Positions 47,532 to 56,935 of a stretch of 64,000 bases of DNA are shown piece after piece. Made by a program: the position numbers and the translations under genes. The DNA is taken from the NCBI GenBank assembly GCA_963682025.1, contig OY821521.1:114864328-114928327 (forward strand), written 5' to 3'. Position 1 is the stretch's first letter. The number at the start of each line of letters is the position of its first letter. Below the pieces are notes generated by a model. The model had not been told where the DNA came from. It did no database searches and was given only the letters and a program-made list of their open reading frames with translations. The DNA is from Cordilura impudica. Lineage: Eukaryota > Arthropoda > Insecta > Diptera > Scathophagidae.

Positions 47532-47933
47532 TGTTAATACTAAAATGGCAGGATCGCCATATAATGTAAAAAGTACATATTTTTGTAAGTTAATATTCTT
47601 AGGCCGGCGCCACTGGCTTTTTCATAAAACTCGGCACTTCAAAGTCGCCAGTGTTAAAGCACTTAGGAGTGCTAGTGGTTTCAATAAAAAAAACCAGAGC
47701 CAATTACTCGGCTTGAGTTCACTTTAATTATTGATTTTTATTAATATCCTTATCCTACTTATAAATAAAACTAACGGTACTTAAAGCTATTTTATTATTT
47801 ACTTTTTTAATCCTAAACTTAATCCTAATCATATGTTGTAACTTATGTTCTAAATTACAGCTGTTCACATATTATAACACTTTACTTAACTAACAGCTGT
47901 GTAATAACAGTGATGGTATTTTGGTTCACTACA
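47532..47933 (-). repeat. LTR of the non-autonomous element, right (5') copy
   Basis: 402 bp partner of 44284-44694. The motif AGGATCGCCATATAATG occurs both inside the LTR and just outside it at 47518, a short duplication across the LTR edge. Confidence 0.9.
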
Positions 47934-48163
47934 CTTCATTACCGATCCGTCGAGAAAACCAAGATTTTGGCGTTATAGGATTAGTTGATGTTGTTGCTGC
48001 ATTTAAACTGGCTCCGCTTTGAAATGTGCAAGATCCACGAATAATCTTGTATTTTCGAAGTTGGTTCGATATTATTGGAAGATTTTTGCAAAATTTTAAA
48101 TAAGCAACATCCTTGAACTCCAGAACTTCCAGCAAGTTTTTCTGTTGAATTTTCTGTGCTTTT
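47934..48163 (-). pseudogene. Probable N-terminal part of hAT 1 transposase
   Basis: A minus-strand open frame including LPIISNQLRKYKIIRGSCTFQ and ITPKSWFSRRIGNE. It lies exactly between the LTR element and the Helentron-like insertion, on the strand of the hAT 1 fragments. The similarity is weak, and the link to hAT 1 rests mainly on position. Confidence 0.35.
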
Positions 48164-48990
48164 TATACCCTCCACTCCAGTGTGCAGAAAAAAAATTCTG
48201 GACCCCATAAAATATATATATTTGTGATCCTTATAACAAGCGAAGTTGATATAACGATGTCCGTCTGTCCGTCTGTCCGTCTGTCCGGCTGTCCGTCTGT
48301 CCGTCTGTCCGTCTGTGGAAATCACGATGACGGCTTCAATCGGATAGCTAGGGTGCTCCTTGGTATAAAAAATGATTCACTAACATCCTGAGAAGTTTGC
48401 TATTTAAAATCGTCCAAATCGGTTGATCTGGTCCCGAGAATTGAGCGAAGAATTAAAAAGTCATGAGAAAATATGATTTGAATATGTGTTCTTGTGATAA
48501 CGCCCTCAATAGGGCAGATAGGGCGCTTGTTTTTAGTGAGAATGATTCACTAACATCTTGAAAAGCTTCCTGTTTTTAAATCATGACAATAGGTTTCATA
48601 GGTGCCGAGAAATCACTGAAAAGGTAAAAAAAAATATGACGTTTTCCTATATTGTTTTCCTAAATTTTGTATTTTGTCATAGCTGTGCATGTTGTTTTTG
48701 TGGTCGTTGTGTTAATAATATAAAAATTCATCAATATCAATATTTTTTGGTGTAATATTTAAGTTAATTAATTAATAAAAGAAACTATATAAAATCAATA
48801 TCAATATTCTGCGATTTTTATAACATCACAAAATGTTACAAATTGATACATACTACTGTTGCCAATATCAAAATACTATAAATAATATTCATATATTCTG
48901 TATATGTATATCCGTAATAAGCGCATATTAAAATAAATCGGTATTTTATTTTATTTTTACAAAATTCTGAAATTTTTAGAGTTGAAAAAA
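48164..48990 (+). mobile_element. Helentron-associated/mini-me-like element, family 2, 5' part
   Basis: Starts TATACCCTCCACTCCAG, with an expanded (GTCCGTCT)n tract, CACGATGACGGCTTCAATCGG and later blocks that align with the full copy at 12710-13600, then drifts. A matching 3' end (GTGGAGGGTATC, ATTCGGCATAGCCGAAT, CTTACTTG) lies at 53257-53305. The two may bound one 5.1 kb interrupted copy inside hAT 1. Confidence 0.75.
48256..48317. repeat. (GTCCGTCT)n microsatellite, about 7 units
   Basis: GTCCGTCT repeated with one GTCCGGCT variant. The longest (GTCY)n tract in the window, showing expansion of the tract that each family 2 element carries. Confidence 0.9.
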
Positions 48991-49187
48991 TAGTATGGTT
49001 TTAAGAGTTGTATTTTTAGTACATGTATAAACCCTGCATACTTGCTTTCAAAGGTAGTAGGTAGGTAAGCCATAAAATATTTATTTACCCTGTAAAAAAA
49101 ATTGTTGTTTAGAAAAATACTATTTTTTGTCAGATATTAAAAAAAGATGTTAATTAAAATAAATTTTTAAACTTTGTTATTTAATGT

Positions 49188-49325
49188 AGGGACGGAGGCA
49201 AACGCCATTCCAAAAATTTTGTTTCAACAGTTATCCACATTAAGAATAACCGCGGAGCTCAGCTCAATCAATGTGCAATGATCGAGCCTTGCCCTGGGAA
49301 ACATGCGTTTATGCTTTTCTTAACA
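49188..49325 (-). pseudogene. U1 snRNA pseudogene, downstream copy
   Basis: On the minus strand: CATTGCACATTGATTGAGCT (the AUUGCAC loop bound by U1A/SNF), CCGCGGTTATTCTTAATGTG (stem III), AAATTTTTGG (Sm site), then GGCGTTTGCCTCCGTCCC, which matches the U1 3' end. The 5' part is short and lacks the ACUUACCUG that pairs with 5' splice sites. It follows the other copy head to tail. U1 is the splicing RNA that recognises 5' splice sites; this copy is not expected to be functional. Comparison is with the fly U1 sequence as I remember it. Confidence 0.85.
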
Positions 49326-49476
49326 CAAACGCCATTCCCAACTACCAAAAATTTTTGACACGAGCTATTCACATTATGAATAGTCGCGGAGCTCAACTCA
49401 ATCATAGTGCAATGATGAAGCTTCGCCCTGGGAAACATATTCATGCTTTTGTTAGCACAAACCGAACTTCTTATGG
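49326..49476 (-). pseudogene. U1 snRNA pseudogene, upstream copy
   Basis: The minus strand carries stem-loop I-like GTTTGTGCTAACAAAAGCAT, TTTCCCAGGGCGAAGCTT (stem II), the loop ATTGCAC (49407-49413), GAGTTGAGCTCCGCGACTATT, CATAATGTGAATAGCTCGTG (stem III), the Sm-like AATTTTTGG (49345-49353) and TTGGGAATGGCG (stem IV). The first ~15 bases do not match: the splice-site-pairing ACTTACCTG is replaced by ATAAGAAGT. The short plus-strand ORF here is a shadow. Confidence 0.85.
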
Positions 49477-50090
49477 CACATTAAAAATAAACTAATTGAG
49501 AAGTACAATTCATCATTACGCTGTATTATAATACTATTTTCTTATTTTACTAGTAGCTAGTAAACAAACTGATCGTATCATTGTGAACGAAATAGAATTG
49601 AAATTGTATGCAGATTTGTTTTACTTAAAAAACCTGTTTCTACAGATAGTGAATAAAATCCCAGTAAGCATTTTATGCAATAAATGATCATGTAGAGTCT
49701 TTTTGACTCATATGTGCTATTAAAACAGTTATAAATGCGCCCTTTTGCTGATCACAAAATATTCTTTTGTTGGGATTAAATATTACCTTACCCGCGAATC
49801 TTCTTGAGAGTCCTTTTTATCCGCTTTTCTAATCAGTTTCGACTCATTTTTGAGTCTTATTTAATGTAATTTTTCTATAAATCACTTTCTAAGAGAAAGC
49901 AAAAATCATTATCTAGTCTTTTTCTAATAGCGCATGTGATTAAGCAGTTTTTAATTATCAAAAGTGCTCGAAGAAGACACAGTAAGGTATTTTTTGTTAA
50001 AACAATCTTCGAAATGATGACTGGGATATCGTATATTTTTGTTAACACACAAACATATGCATAGCAGCACGAGTAAACCGAACTCAAATT
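49477..50090. other. A+T-rich sequence with a possible short MITE, no gene
   Basis: 49661-49776 has AATCCCAGTAAGCATTTTA at one end and AATCCCAACAAAAG on the opposite strand at the other, a ~115 bp palindrome-ended unit of MITE type. Otherwise nothing is seen. Confidence 0.35.
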
Positions 50091-50247
50091 GGCTTCTTAT
50101 ATGTATACAGCCGAACAAAAATGAAAATACTCACCAAAGAGTAAAGTAAGCAACAATTTCATTCAGTCTTATGGAAGCTTTTGGACAAAGCAAGTCTATG
50201 TCGCGTTGTCTTGTGAATTTTTACATTGTTTTTTAATAGGTACTAGT
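50091..50247. repeat. Dispersed repeat A, partial third copy
   Basis: GGCTTCTTATATGTATACAGCCGAAC through TTTTTTAATAGGTAC matches A1 (5160-5315) and A2 in the same orientation, with about 10% differences. It shows that A is a dispersed family. Confidence 0.75.
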
Positions 50248-50506
50248 GATGCCAGGAGATTTGTTCAGAAATCTCTACGCTTATGAAAAAAATTCCCTTT
50301 TTTCCCTACACTACTTTTTTTAAAATTTATTTTTAATTTGTACAATTTCAATTATGTAAAAATAAAAAATAAGATAAAAATATCATGAGAATTACATAAG
50401 AATAATACAAAAAACATACAGATATTATAAAAAAAATATTTTTGCAATTCTGTTTAATTCATCTTTTTGATATGGTTAGATGTGCATTTAAAATTTACAC
50501 AATTAA

Positions 50507-51006
50507 AGGTGTGTTTACACTATGTGTATTTTCCATATGTAAATTCAGTTTTACGATCCATACGTAATTCGGCGCGTGTGTCAAAATTGGCGTTTTACAT
50601 TCAATTCATCATTTTGCGATCAAACGTACATATGTATTTCCGTATGACATAACCTCTAAATGTAAACAACAGCTGATTTAATTTGTGAATTTACAAAAAG
50701 TTATTGTTAAAAATAAAGTAATATATTTTTTATATTTTTTAATTGTTAATTAATATTAAACAATTTATTTTTCTTTCAATATTTATCTTTATAATTTACT
50801 CTGTTTTTCTTTCGCCACAAGCAGTATTGTATTTTAATATGGTTGTCATGCCAAAATAGAACCTGCTCTAATTGAAAAATTTACATATGTTTTGCCAAAT
50901 GTGTTGTACATAAACAGTTTTTGAAAGGGTTCACACTATGTGTACAAATTGCATGTGCTAAAACAATAAGAAAAACACAAGCAAAACACATAGTGTGAAC
51001 GCAGCT
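50507..51006. mobile_element. PIF/Harbinger-type MITE, AGGTG family, copy 1
   Basis: 500 bp, ends AGGTGTGTTTACACTATGTGT and (other strand) AGCTGCGTTCACACTATGTGT, flanked by TAA on both sides. The 3-bp TWA duplication is the Harbinger hallmark. The interior (CCTCTAAATGTAAACAACAG, TTTCTTTCGCCACAAGCAGT) matches the MITE at 61382-61874. No ORF. Confidence 0.75.
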
Positions 51007-51067
51007 TAATTAAAATGGCTTGCAAATGAGATGTTACAACTCAAACAGAATATTTGTTCTTGGTTTT

Positions 51068-52239
51068 CAGTGTTGCCGTTTTAGCTTTTTAGTTGCTAGA
51101 TTTAGCAACTTTTTTTTGTCGTTTAGCATCCAAAATTTATCAAAAGATGCTAGATGCTAACTTAGAATCTTTTATTAATAAAATGTTGCTTTTAGCATCT
51201 TTTAATGGTATTGATATGTTTTTATTTCTCAAAGTGTAGTACAGTAATTTTGTGTACTACTCCTTTAACCACTCTGCTCGTTTCTTTCAACAAATATAAC
51301 AAAACATTTTGAAATAGAAGAATGTAAACACCAACAACAGTTTTTAATGAATTTGAAAGTCGATTGCCAAAAAATATTATTGTATTAAAAAAATTCCAAA
51401 ATTTTCAATACAAAACACATTAAAACGGGTAAAAGAACAGATAACCAATATATTAGAAGAGTTTAAATTTATATCATCTGAAACAGAAAAAATTCAAATC
51501 CAATGGAGTCATATCACAGAACAAAACTGGGATACAACACTGAATACAACCTCTTTATGGATTGAAAAATTCTATTGGCGAAAATCCATTTTAGGAATCA
51601 ATATTTGTGTTGTCTATATTAGTTTTGTCTTTCTCAAAAGCCGAGGTTGAACGTTTGTTTAGCTTAATAGCTTTAGTTAAAAGCAAACTTCGAACAGAAT
51701 AAAATCCGAGTTGTTATGTTCTGTAATACGTATAAAAGAAGGATTGAAATTGAAAAATTGGTGCTGTCACACTTACAATATACCGAGCGATGTCGTTGAT
51801 AAGAGTCGATCGTCAGAAATATATCAGAGCCAAGAAGAACTTGAAGATGAAGACATCACAGAAATGTTAGATTCCATAAACCAATTATTCTAATATAATC
51901 GTATCTTTTGATAATGTAATTTCTGTTATATTTTAAATAAAAAAAAAATCCCTCTAAAATTAAAAATATTTAATTTAAGTTTAAAATAAACTCAATTTGA
52001 TGTTAATAAAAATTTCAGATGAAATCCAAAATAATTTTAATTAAAATTTAAAAAATATAAATCGAAACATATGTTTTATATTAATTTTTCGATTTAAAAA
52101 CAAAAGAATTTATTAATAAGTATATAATTTTTCAGTATAAAGGTAATGAAATTTGAAAAAAAAAATTTAGCATCCAGTACGTTTAAGCATCTTTTTTTGC
52201 AATTTAGCATCTTTACAATTTCAAATTATGGCAATACTG
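51068..52239 (+). mobile_element. hAT element 2, short, with 8-bp target duplication
   Basis: Ends CAGTGTTGCC and (other strand) CAGTATTGCC, the hAT type of terminal repeat. Flanks are TTGGTTTT at 51060 and TTGGGTTT at 52240, an 8-bp duplication with one mismatch. TTTAGCATCYAAAAT-like motifs repeat near both ends. It carries a decayed transposase C-terminus and splits a minus-strand BED-finger remnant. At 1.17 kb it is internally deleted. Confidence 0.85.
51420..51893 (+). pseudogene. hAT 2 transposase, C-terminal remnant
   Basis: RVKEQITNILEEFKFISSETEK and LWIEKFYWRKSILG, then, in a shifted frame, LSFSKAEVERLFSLIALVKSKLRTE, the hAT dimerisation motif, a stop, and in the third frame LLCSVIRIKEGLKLKNWCC to TAA 51891. 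Only the C-terminal ~160 residues remain and at least two shifts separate them. The long acidic tail (SQEELEDEDITEMLDSI) is open. Confidence 0.7.
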
Positions 52240-52472
52240 TTGGGTTTAAAAGATTTTTTATAACAGTGGTTATAAGCATGTATACTTAGATCTGATTTAT
52301 CGCATTTTAATATATTTTCAAAAGCCTTGCATTTGCATTTATAGTCGTCACCTTTGACCTGCTCCAGCCATCCATGAGCTTCTCGTCTCTCAACTAACTG
52401 AAGCAAAATCTTTATGTTCTGTATTTCTTTGATGTGTTTTCAGCATCATCGAAAAACGAATCGGACATTTTT
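52221..52472 (-). pseudogene. BED-type zinc-finger protein remnant split by hAT 2
   Basis: Minus strand: MSDSFFDDAENTSKKYRT, a stop and frame change, then HGWLEQVKGDDYKCKCKAF and LKCDKSDLSIHAYNHCYKKS, spaced like a BED finger (Cys pair, then His/Cys) near the N-terminus of hAT-derived proteins. hAT 2 enters just after KKSFKP; on its far side at 51067 a compatible KPRTNILFEL reading continues. Assignment is tentative. Confidence 0.35.
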
Positions 52473-53256
52473 CTAAAATTAATTATGTTTCTAAATTAAT
52501 TATGCTCAAATTTATAATATTTTAATGTTATGCACAAAACAGTGTTTTATACTTGTCATTGTTATTAAAGAATCCACATATTTACTTCCTTCATATTATA
52601 GAGTTATTACCAGACTTAAAAAGACTTTAAAGTTTAAAATTGAAAAAAATTATGCGATATTTAACAAATACATTCAAAATAGTTTTGACTGAAATTTTTG
52701 GCAGTTTTAGTTTTGCCTTGTAAATGTAAATGTAAATGTAAATGTAAAATGTTCAGATATTAACTAAAAAAAAAAACAGTTTGTAAAATATTTTCATCTT
52801 AATTATCTTAATTAATTTAAAGACACAAAGATAGATTTAATACAATAAAAAGAAGTAAGAGTTGAAAGTTGATCTATGCGGACTCACAAATGTGCCCTAT
52901 ACTAATAGGTCTGGAAAATTGAAAAGGATTGTAAAAAATAAAATGCACCTTTATATTAAAAAATTTAAATTAAAAAGAAAATTACAAAATAAACCATTTA
53001 CCTGGTTAAACTTAATATTGTTTGTAATTATATGGATCAGGTTAGTATTTAAAATGGGATAAATCGGGAGTCATTCTGCCAATTTATGACCTAAAATATG
53101 TAGACAGACACCTCTATAAAATGCTGAAAATTCAGAGCATTTGTTGTAATAATTCAGTAATAGGTTTATCAAAGTGTTTACATATTCAAATATTTTTTAT
53201 ACATTTGTTACAAATAGTGCAAGAAGTCCAGATATTAATGTAAACGTAAAACCCAG
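52473..53256. other. A+T-rich sequence, no gene seen
   Basis: Contains a short (TGTAAA)n run at 52720-52750. The open frame at 52862-53062 is Lys/Ile/Leu-rich and unconserved in appearance; I do not call it a gene. It probably belongs to the interior of the Helentron-like copy that ends at 53305. Confidence 0.4.
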
Positions 53257-53305
53257 GTGGAGGGTATCAAAGATTCGGCATAGCCGAATTTAACACTCTT
53301 ACTTG
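53257..53305 (+). mobile_element. Helentron-associated family 2, 3' terminus
   Basis: GGTGGAGGGTATCAAAG, the hairpin ATTCGGCATAGCCGAAT and CTCTTACTTG reproduce the 3' end at 15660-15710. It is likely the end of the copy that starts at 48164. Confidence 0.75.
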
Positions 53306-53309
53306 TTAT

Positions 53310-53612
53310 TATATGTAAACATGGATTTATCATTTCTGATGCACTTGGGCCACCTTCTCCAGCGTCTTGTTTTTGTTGAGTTGTGGTATTAGTACATAAA
53401 AGTTTAGCAGCAGTAGGTGTACAACCTGAATCTGGTTCTGACTATGAATCTGATTTTACATCTTCATCCTTTTTATCTTCTGGATTTTCTTTCTGCGTTT
53501 TTTTCCCAAGTATGATTCCATTATTACTCTAGATTTCAGAGCTTCTTTTTCTTGCTGTAGTTTTCTTTTCCGATTATGGGAACCGCTTAGTTTTTTTCCT
53601 GGCGTTGACATG
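53310..53612 (-). pseudogene. N-terminus of hAT 1 (ZMYM1-like) transposase
   Basis: Minus strand from ATG at 53612: MSTPGKKLSGSHNRKRKLQQE, KEALKSRVIMESYLGKK, then after frame changes acidic, Ser-rich stretches (SEPDSGCTPTAAKLLC, GEGGPSASEMINP). ZMYM1-like hAT proteins begin with such a basic GSxNRKRK segment followed by a low-complexity acidic region. It is cut at 53305 by the Helentron-like copy. Confidence 0.5.
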
Positions 53613-53626
53613 GTCTTAATTAAAAA

Positions 53627-54752
53627 CAAGTAATAGTGTTAAATTCGGCTGTGCCGAATCTTTGATAACCTCCAGCTCGGTTTGAGTCTTGATAATAAAT
53701 GTAAATGAAAAGTAAACAATTTGTTAAACTTAATACCAAATTATTTCAGCAAATTCTTTGGGTTGGTTTTCGCCTTTTCTATTATTTCGGATTTATTTCG
53801 GTGTTTGCTTTTTGGCCATCGTGGTCGCTGATCGGCATGCATTTAGGTTATATACCTATATGTATGCGTTTCCGGTTATATGACATAACTTCTCGTTTAA
53901 TTTAGTTTTTGCTAATTAAATAGCTCGACCTAACCTCCATTGCAAAGGTAATGGTTGTGTAGGGTGGCTATATGCATTAAATCGTGCTAATTGGAGATGG
54001 TTGTATAGTTTCTTTTAACTGGCCAAATATTTCTTCATTGCGGCCATATAGGTCGGATGGAGTAACGATATAATAACCAAAAAAACTCTCTAAATTTTTT
54101 TATTAAAATATTGCCATATTTGGAAAACATATTCAAATTAGGGATGCCAAACGCAAAAAATCATATGTCCCAAACATTTTAAATAAAATAATTTGTTCTC
54201 TTTATTTTCTGAAAAATTTAAAATTTTCATCCAAAAAAAATTGTGAAAATTTATATATAAATAACATTCTCATCAAATTGCGTTTATTTATGTAACAGTT
54301 TTTATGTTCGCAATTCTTAAATATCATTTGACGTTTTCTAAAATGCATTGAATTTAAATTAATTTTTCCTGTAGTGTGATTCTGTAAATTTCAACGATCC
54401 GACAATCGCAAAATATATCGACAGCTCTTGTTGTTTGCACTAAGGATTAAGTGATTCACTAAGTACATACATCTTAACGACACTCGACAAATCTATTTTT
54501 CTATTTATTTAAATTGTAAACGAGTGGCACCTCTGTCAAAATAAGCGAAAAACCCAAAGAATAATAGAAAAAAACAAATTACTTTGTGTTTGAAAGGATG
54601 ATTTTATCTTTATGTTTAATATCTTTATTTTTTTACTTATATTCTGTTTATTTATATGAAAATGGTATAATGAATTGAATATGCTATTTAATTTTTTTAT
54701 TTATATAAAAAAGTTTTTTAATATAAGCAAAATATTTTCACTATTTTATGAT
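53627..54752 (-). mobile_element. Helentron-associated family 2, inverted copy (3' part)
   Basis: The reverse complement of about 14550-15710 of the full copy, from CAAGTAATAGTG and the hairpin ATTCGGCTGTGCCGAAT to TTTTCACTATTTTATGAT. It stops at 54752 where a plus-strand copy of the same family begins, so its 5' two thirds were displaced or lost. Confidence 0.8.
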
Positions 54753-56042
54753 TATACCCTCCACTCCAGTGTGCAGAGGGTATATATAAGTTTGTCATTC
54801 CGTTTGTAATAATTAGAAAAAAAATTTTGGACCCCATAAAATATATATATTTGTGATCCTTATAACAACCGGAGTTGATATAGCGATGTCCGTCTGTCCG
54901 TCTGTCCGTCTGTGGAAATCACGATGACGGCATCAATCGGGCAGCTAGGGTACTCGTTGGCATAAAAAATGATTCAAAATGAAAAGTTAGCTATTTAAAA
55001 TCGTTTAAATCGGTCAATTAGGGCCCGAGATTTGAATGAAGAACTAAAAAAAGTCTTGAAAAAAAATAATTTTCTATGTTGTTCTTGTCACGATCACGCC
55101 TTCAATAGTGCAGCTACAGTGATCATTTTTAACGGGAATGATTCACCAAATTCATGGGAAGATTTCTGTTTCAAAAATCATTGAAATCGGTGGAACAGGT
55201 CCAGGGAAATCTCTGAAAAATTAAAAAAAAAATGAAAAATATGATATATTGTTCTTGTTTTATTCTAAATGTTGTGTTGCTGTCATAGCTGGACTTGTTG
55301 TTTTTGTGGTCGTTGGGGTAATAATATAATAAAAACTAACCCTTTGTACATTTTTTTTATTAACTCTGGTAGAAAAATTTAAAAGTTTCCATTGTTTTGG
55401 CATCACTAAAAAAAATTATTAGATCATTTCTGTCATTACCACGAGCCTGCCTGCAAAATTTCAGATCGAAAGGGTCACGGGAAAGGGGTTTAAATCGATC
55501 CAAAATTTTTTCGACAAGCAGACACTACGAGTTAATATAAAGGGAGTAGAAATTCACCAACATCTAAAGCAAATAATGCTAAAATACCTAGTTGTTAATA
55601 AAAAAAAAACAATGTAAATTTAACAAAAAAAATTTATGTATAAATTTATTTAAAGAGAAAAACACAAAAATAACGTTTGATGTTGTATTTTTTGTGTGTA
55701 ATATTTACATAAACATATTAAATAATACAAATAATATACATATATTCTATATATGTATATCCATAACAACTGCATGTTAGAAATAAATCGGTATATTATT
55801 TTATTAACATAAAATTCTGCAATATTTTGTTGTGGGGAAAATACATTTCTTTTGCATTAACAGAGTGTCACTTCATTTTGCTCAGCGTGACTATGTCGCA
55901 GTAGATGGCGCCACAATTTTTGTTCTAATTAGCTTTGCAATAGTTATTTATATTTTAACATGAATGTCAATATTTTCAACTAGATATCATACAGAAGAAT
56001 GTTAAGAGTATACACGGGCTGGTCTTTTATTTCATACGTTTT
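54753..56042 (+). mobile_element. Helentron-associated family 2, copy nested in an inverted copy
   Basis: Starts TATACCCTCCACTCCAG and is colinear with 12710-13815 of the full copy, including (GTCCGTCT)n, CCACGAGCCTGCCTGC and GCTCAGCGTGACTATG. At 56042, after TTATTTCATACGTTTT, it is cut by a further copy. Confidence 0.82.
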
Positions 56043-56935
56043 TATACCCTCCACTCCAGTGTGCAGAGGGTATATATAAGTTTGTCATTCCGTTTGTAAT
56101 AATTAGAAAAAAAATTTGGACCCCATAAAATATATGTATTTGTGATCCTTATAACAACCGGAGTTGATATAGCGATGTCCGTCTGTCCGTCTGTCCGTCT
56201 GTGGAAATCACGATGACGGCATCAATCGGGCAGCTAGGGTGCTCGTTGGCATAAAAAATGATTCATTAACATCCCGAAAAGTTTGCTATTTAAAATCGTC
56301 CAAATCGGTCGATTAGGGCCCGAGATTTGAATGAAGAACTAAAAAAGTCTTGAAAAAATATAATTTTCTATGTTGCTCTTGTCACGATCACGCCCTCAAT
56401 AGGATAGCTAGGGTGATAATTTTTAGTGAGAATGATTCACCAAATTCATGGGAAGATTTCTACTTCAAAAATCATTAAAATCGGTGGAACAGGTCCAGGT
56501 AAATCTATGAAAAATTAAAAAAAAAATGAAAAACATGATGTTTCCATATTGTTCCTGTTGTTATTCTAAATGTTGCATTGTTGTCATAGCTGGACTTGTT
56601 GTTTTTGTGGTCGTTGTGGTAATAATATAATAAAAACAAACCCTTTGTACATTTTTTTTGTGAACTCTGGTAGAAAATTTTAAAAGTTTCCATTGTTTTG
56701 GCATCACTAAAAAAATTTGTTAGATCATTTCTGTCATTGCCACGAGCCTGCATGCAAAATTTCAGATCGATTGGCTCACGGGAAAGGGGCTAAAAATCGA
56801 TCCAAAATTTTGTCGACAAGCAGACACTACCAGTTAATATAAAGGCAGTAAATAAAGGGAGTAAAAGTTCACCAATAATTTAAAAAACAAATTTTTATGT
56901 ATTAATTTATTTAAAGAAAAAAATAATTAAATGAA
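56043..56935 (+). mobile_element. Helentron-associated family 2, copy nested in the preceding copy
   Basis: Starts TATACCCTCCACTCCAG and follows the family to TTTATGTATTAATTTATTTAAAG, then diverges into A-rich sequence. No 3' terminus (hairpin plus CTTACTTG) is found downstream, so it is 3'-truncated or eroded. Confidence 0.78.

Larger units (their letters stand above)
44284..47933 (-). mobile_element. Non-autonomous LTR retrotransposon (3.65 kb, no pol), minus strand
   Basis: Direct repeats of ~410 bp (44284-44694, 47532-47933) begin TGTTAATACTAAAATGG and end GGTTCACTACA. On the minus strand a polypurine tract, AAAGGGTAAGGG, lies directly before the left LTR, and TGGCGATCCTGCAAATC follows the right LTR after TTATA, where a primer site belongs. 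This fixes the direction. The 2.8 kb interior has a single short ORF next to the primer site and otherwise T-rich non-coding DNA. No protease, RT or integrase is visible. No target duplication could be identified. Confidence 0.85.
42011..53612 (-). mobile_element. Scattered remains of a hAT element with a ZMYM1/DUF4371-like transposase
   Basis: CAGTGGCGTAGCGAG at 42011 has the form of a hAT terminal repeat. Minus-strand coding fragments lie at 42379-44110, 47934-48163 and 53310-53612 in an order that fits one protein. The gaps are filled by an LTR element (44284-47933) and a Helentron-like copy with its own guests (48164-53305). The other terminal repeat was not found. Treating these as one element is inference from order, strand and the fact that insertions exactly fill the gaps. 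Confidence 0.55.

Noticed and set aside
12846..48317. GTCCGTCT repeats as a possible CRISPR-like array
   Set aside because: They are short contiguous tandem repeats without spacers inside dipteran transposons; CRISPR is not expected in a nuclear eukaryotic sequence.
49271..49495. 74-codon plus-strand ORF
   Set aside because: Lies over the U1 snRNA pseudogenes, which explain the sequence.
53270..53290. Hairpins such as ATTCGGCATAGCCGAAT as transcription terminators
   Set aside because: They sit at fixed distance from the CTTACTTG end of every family 2 copy, so they are the Helentron-type 3' terminal hairpin.
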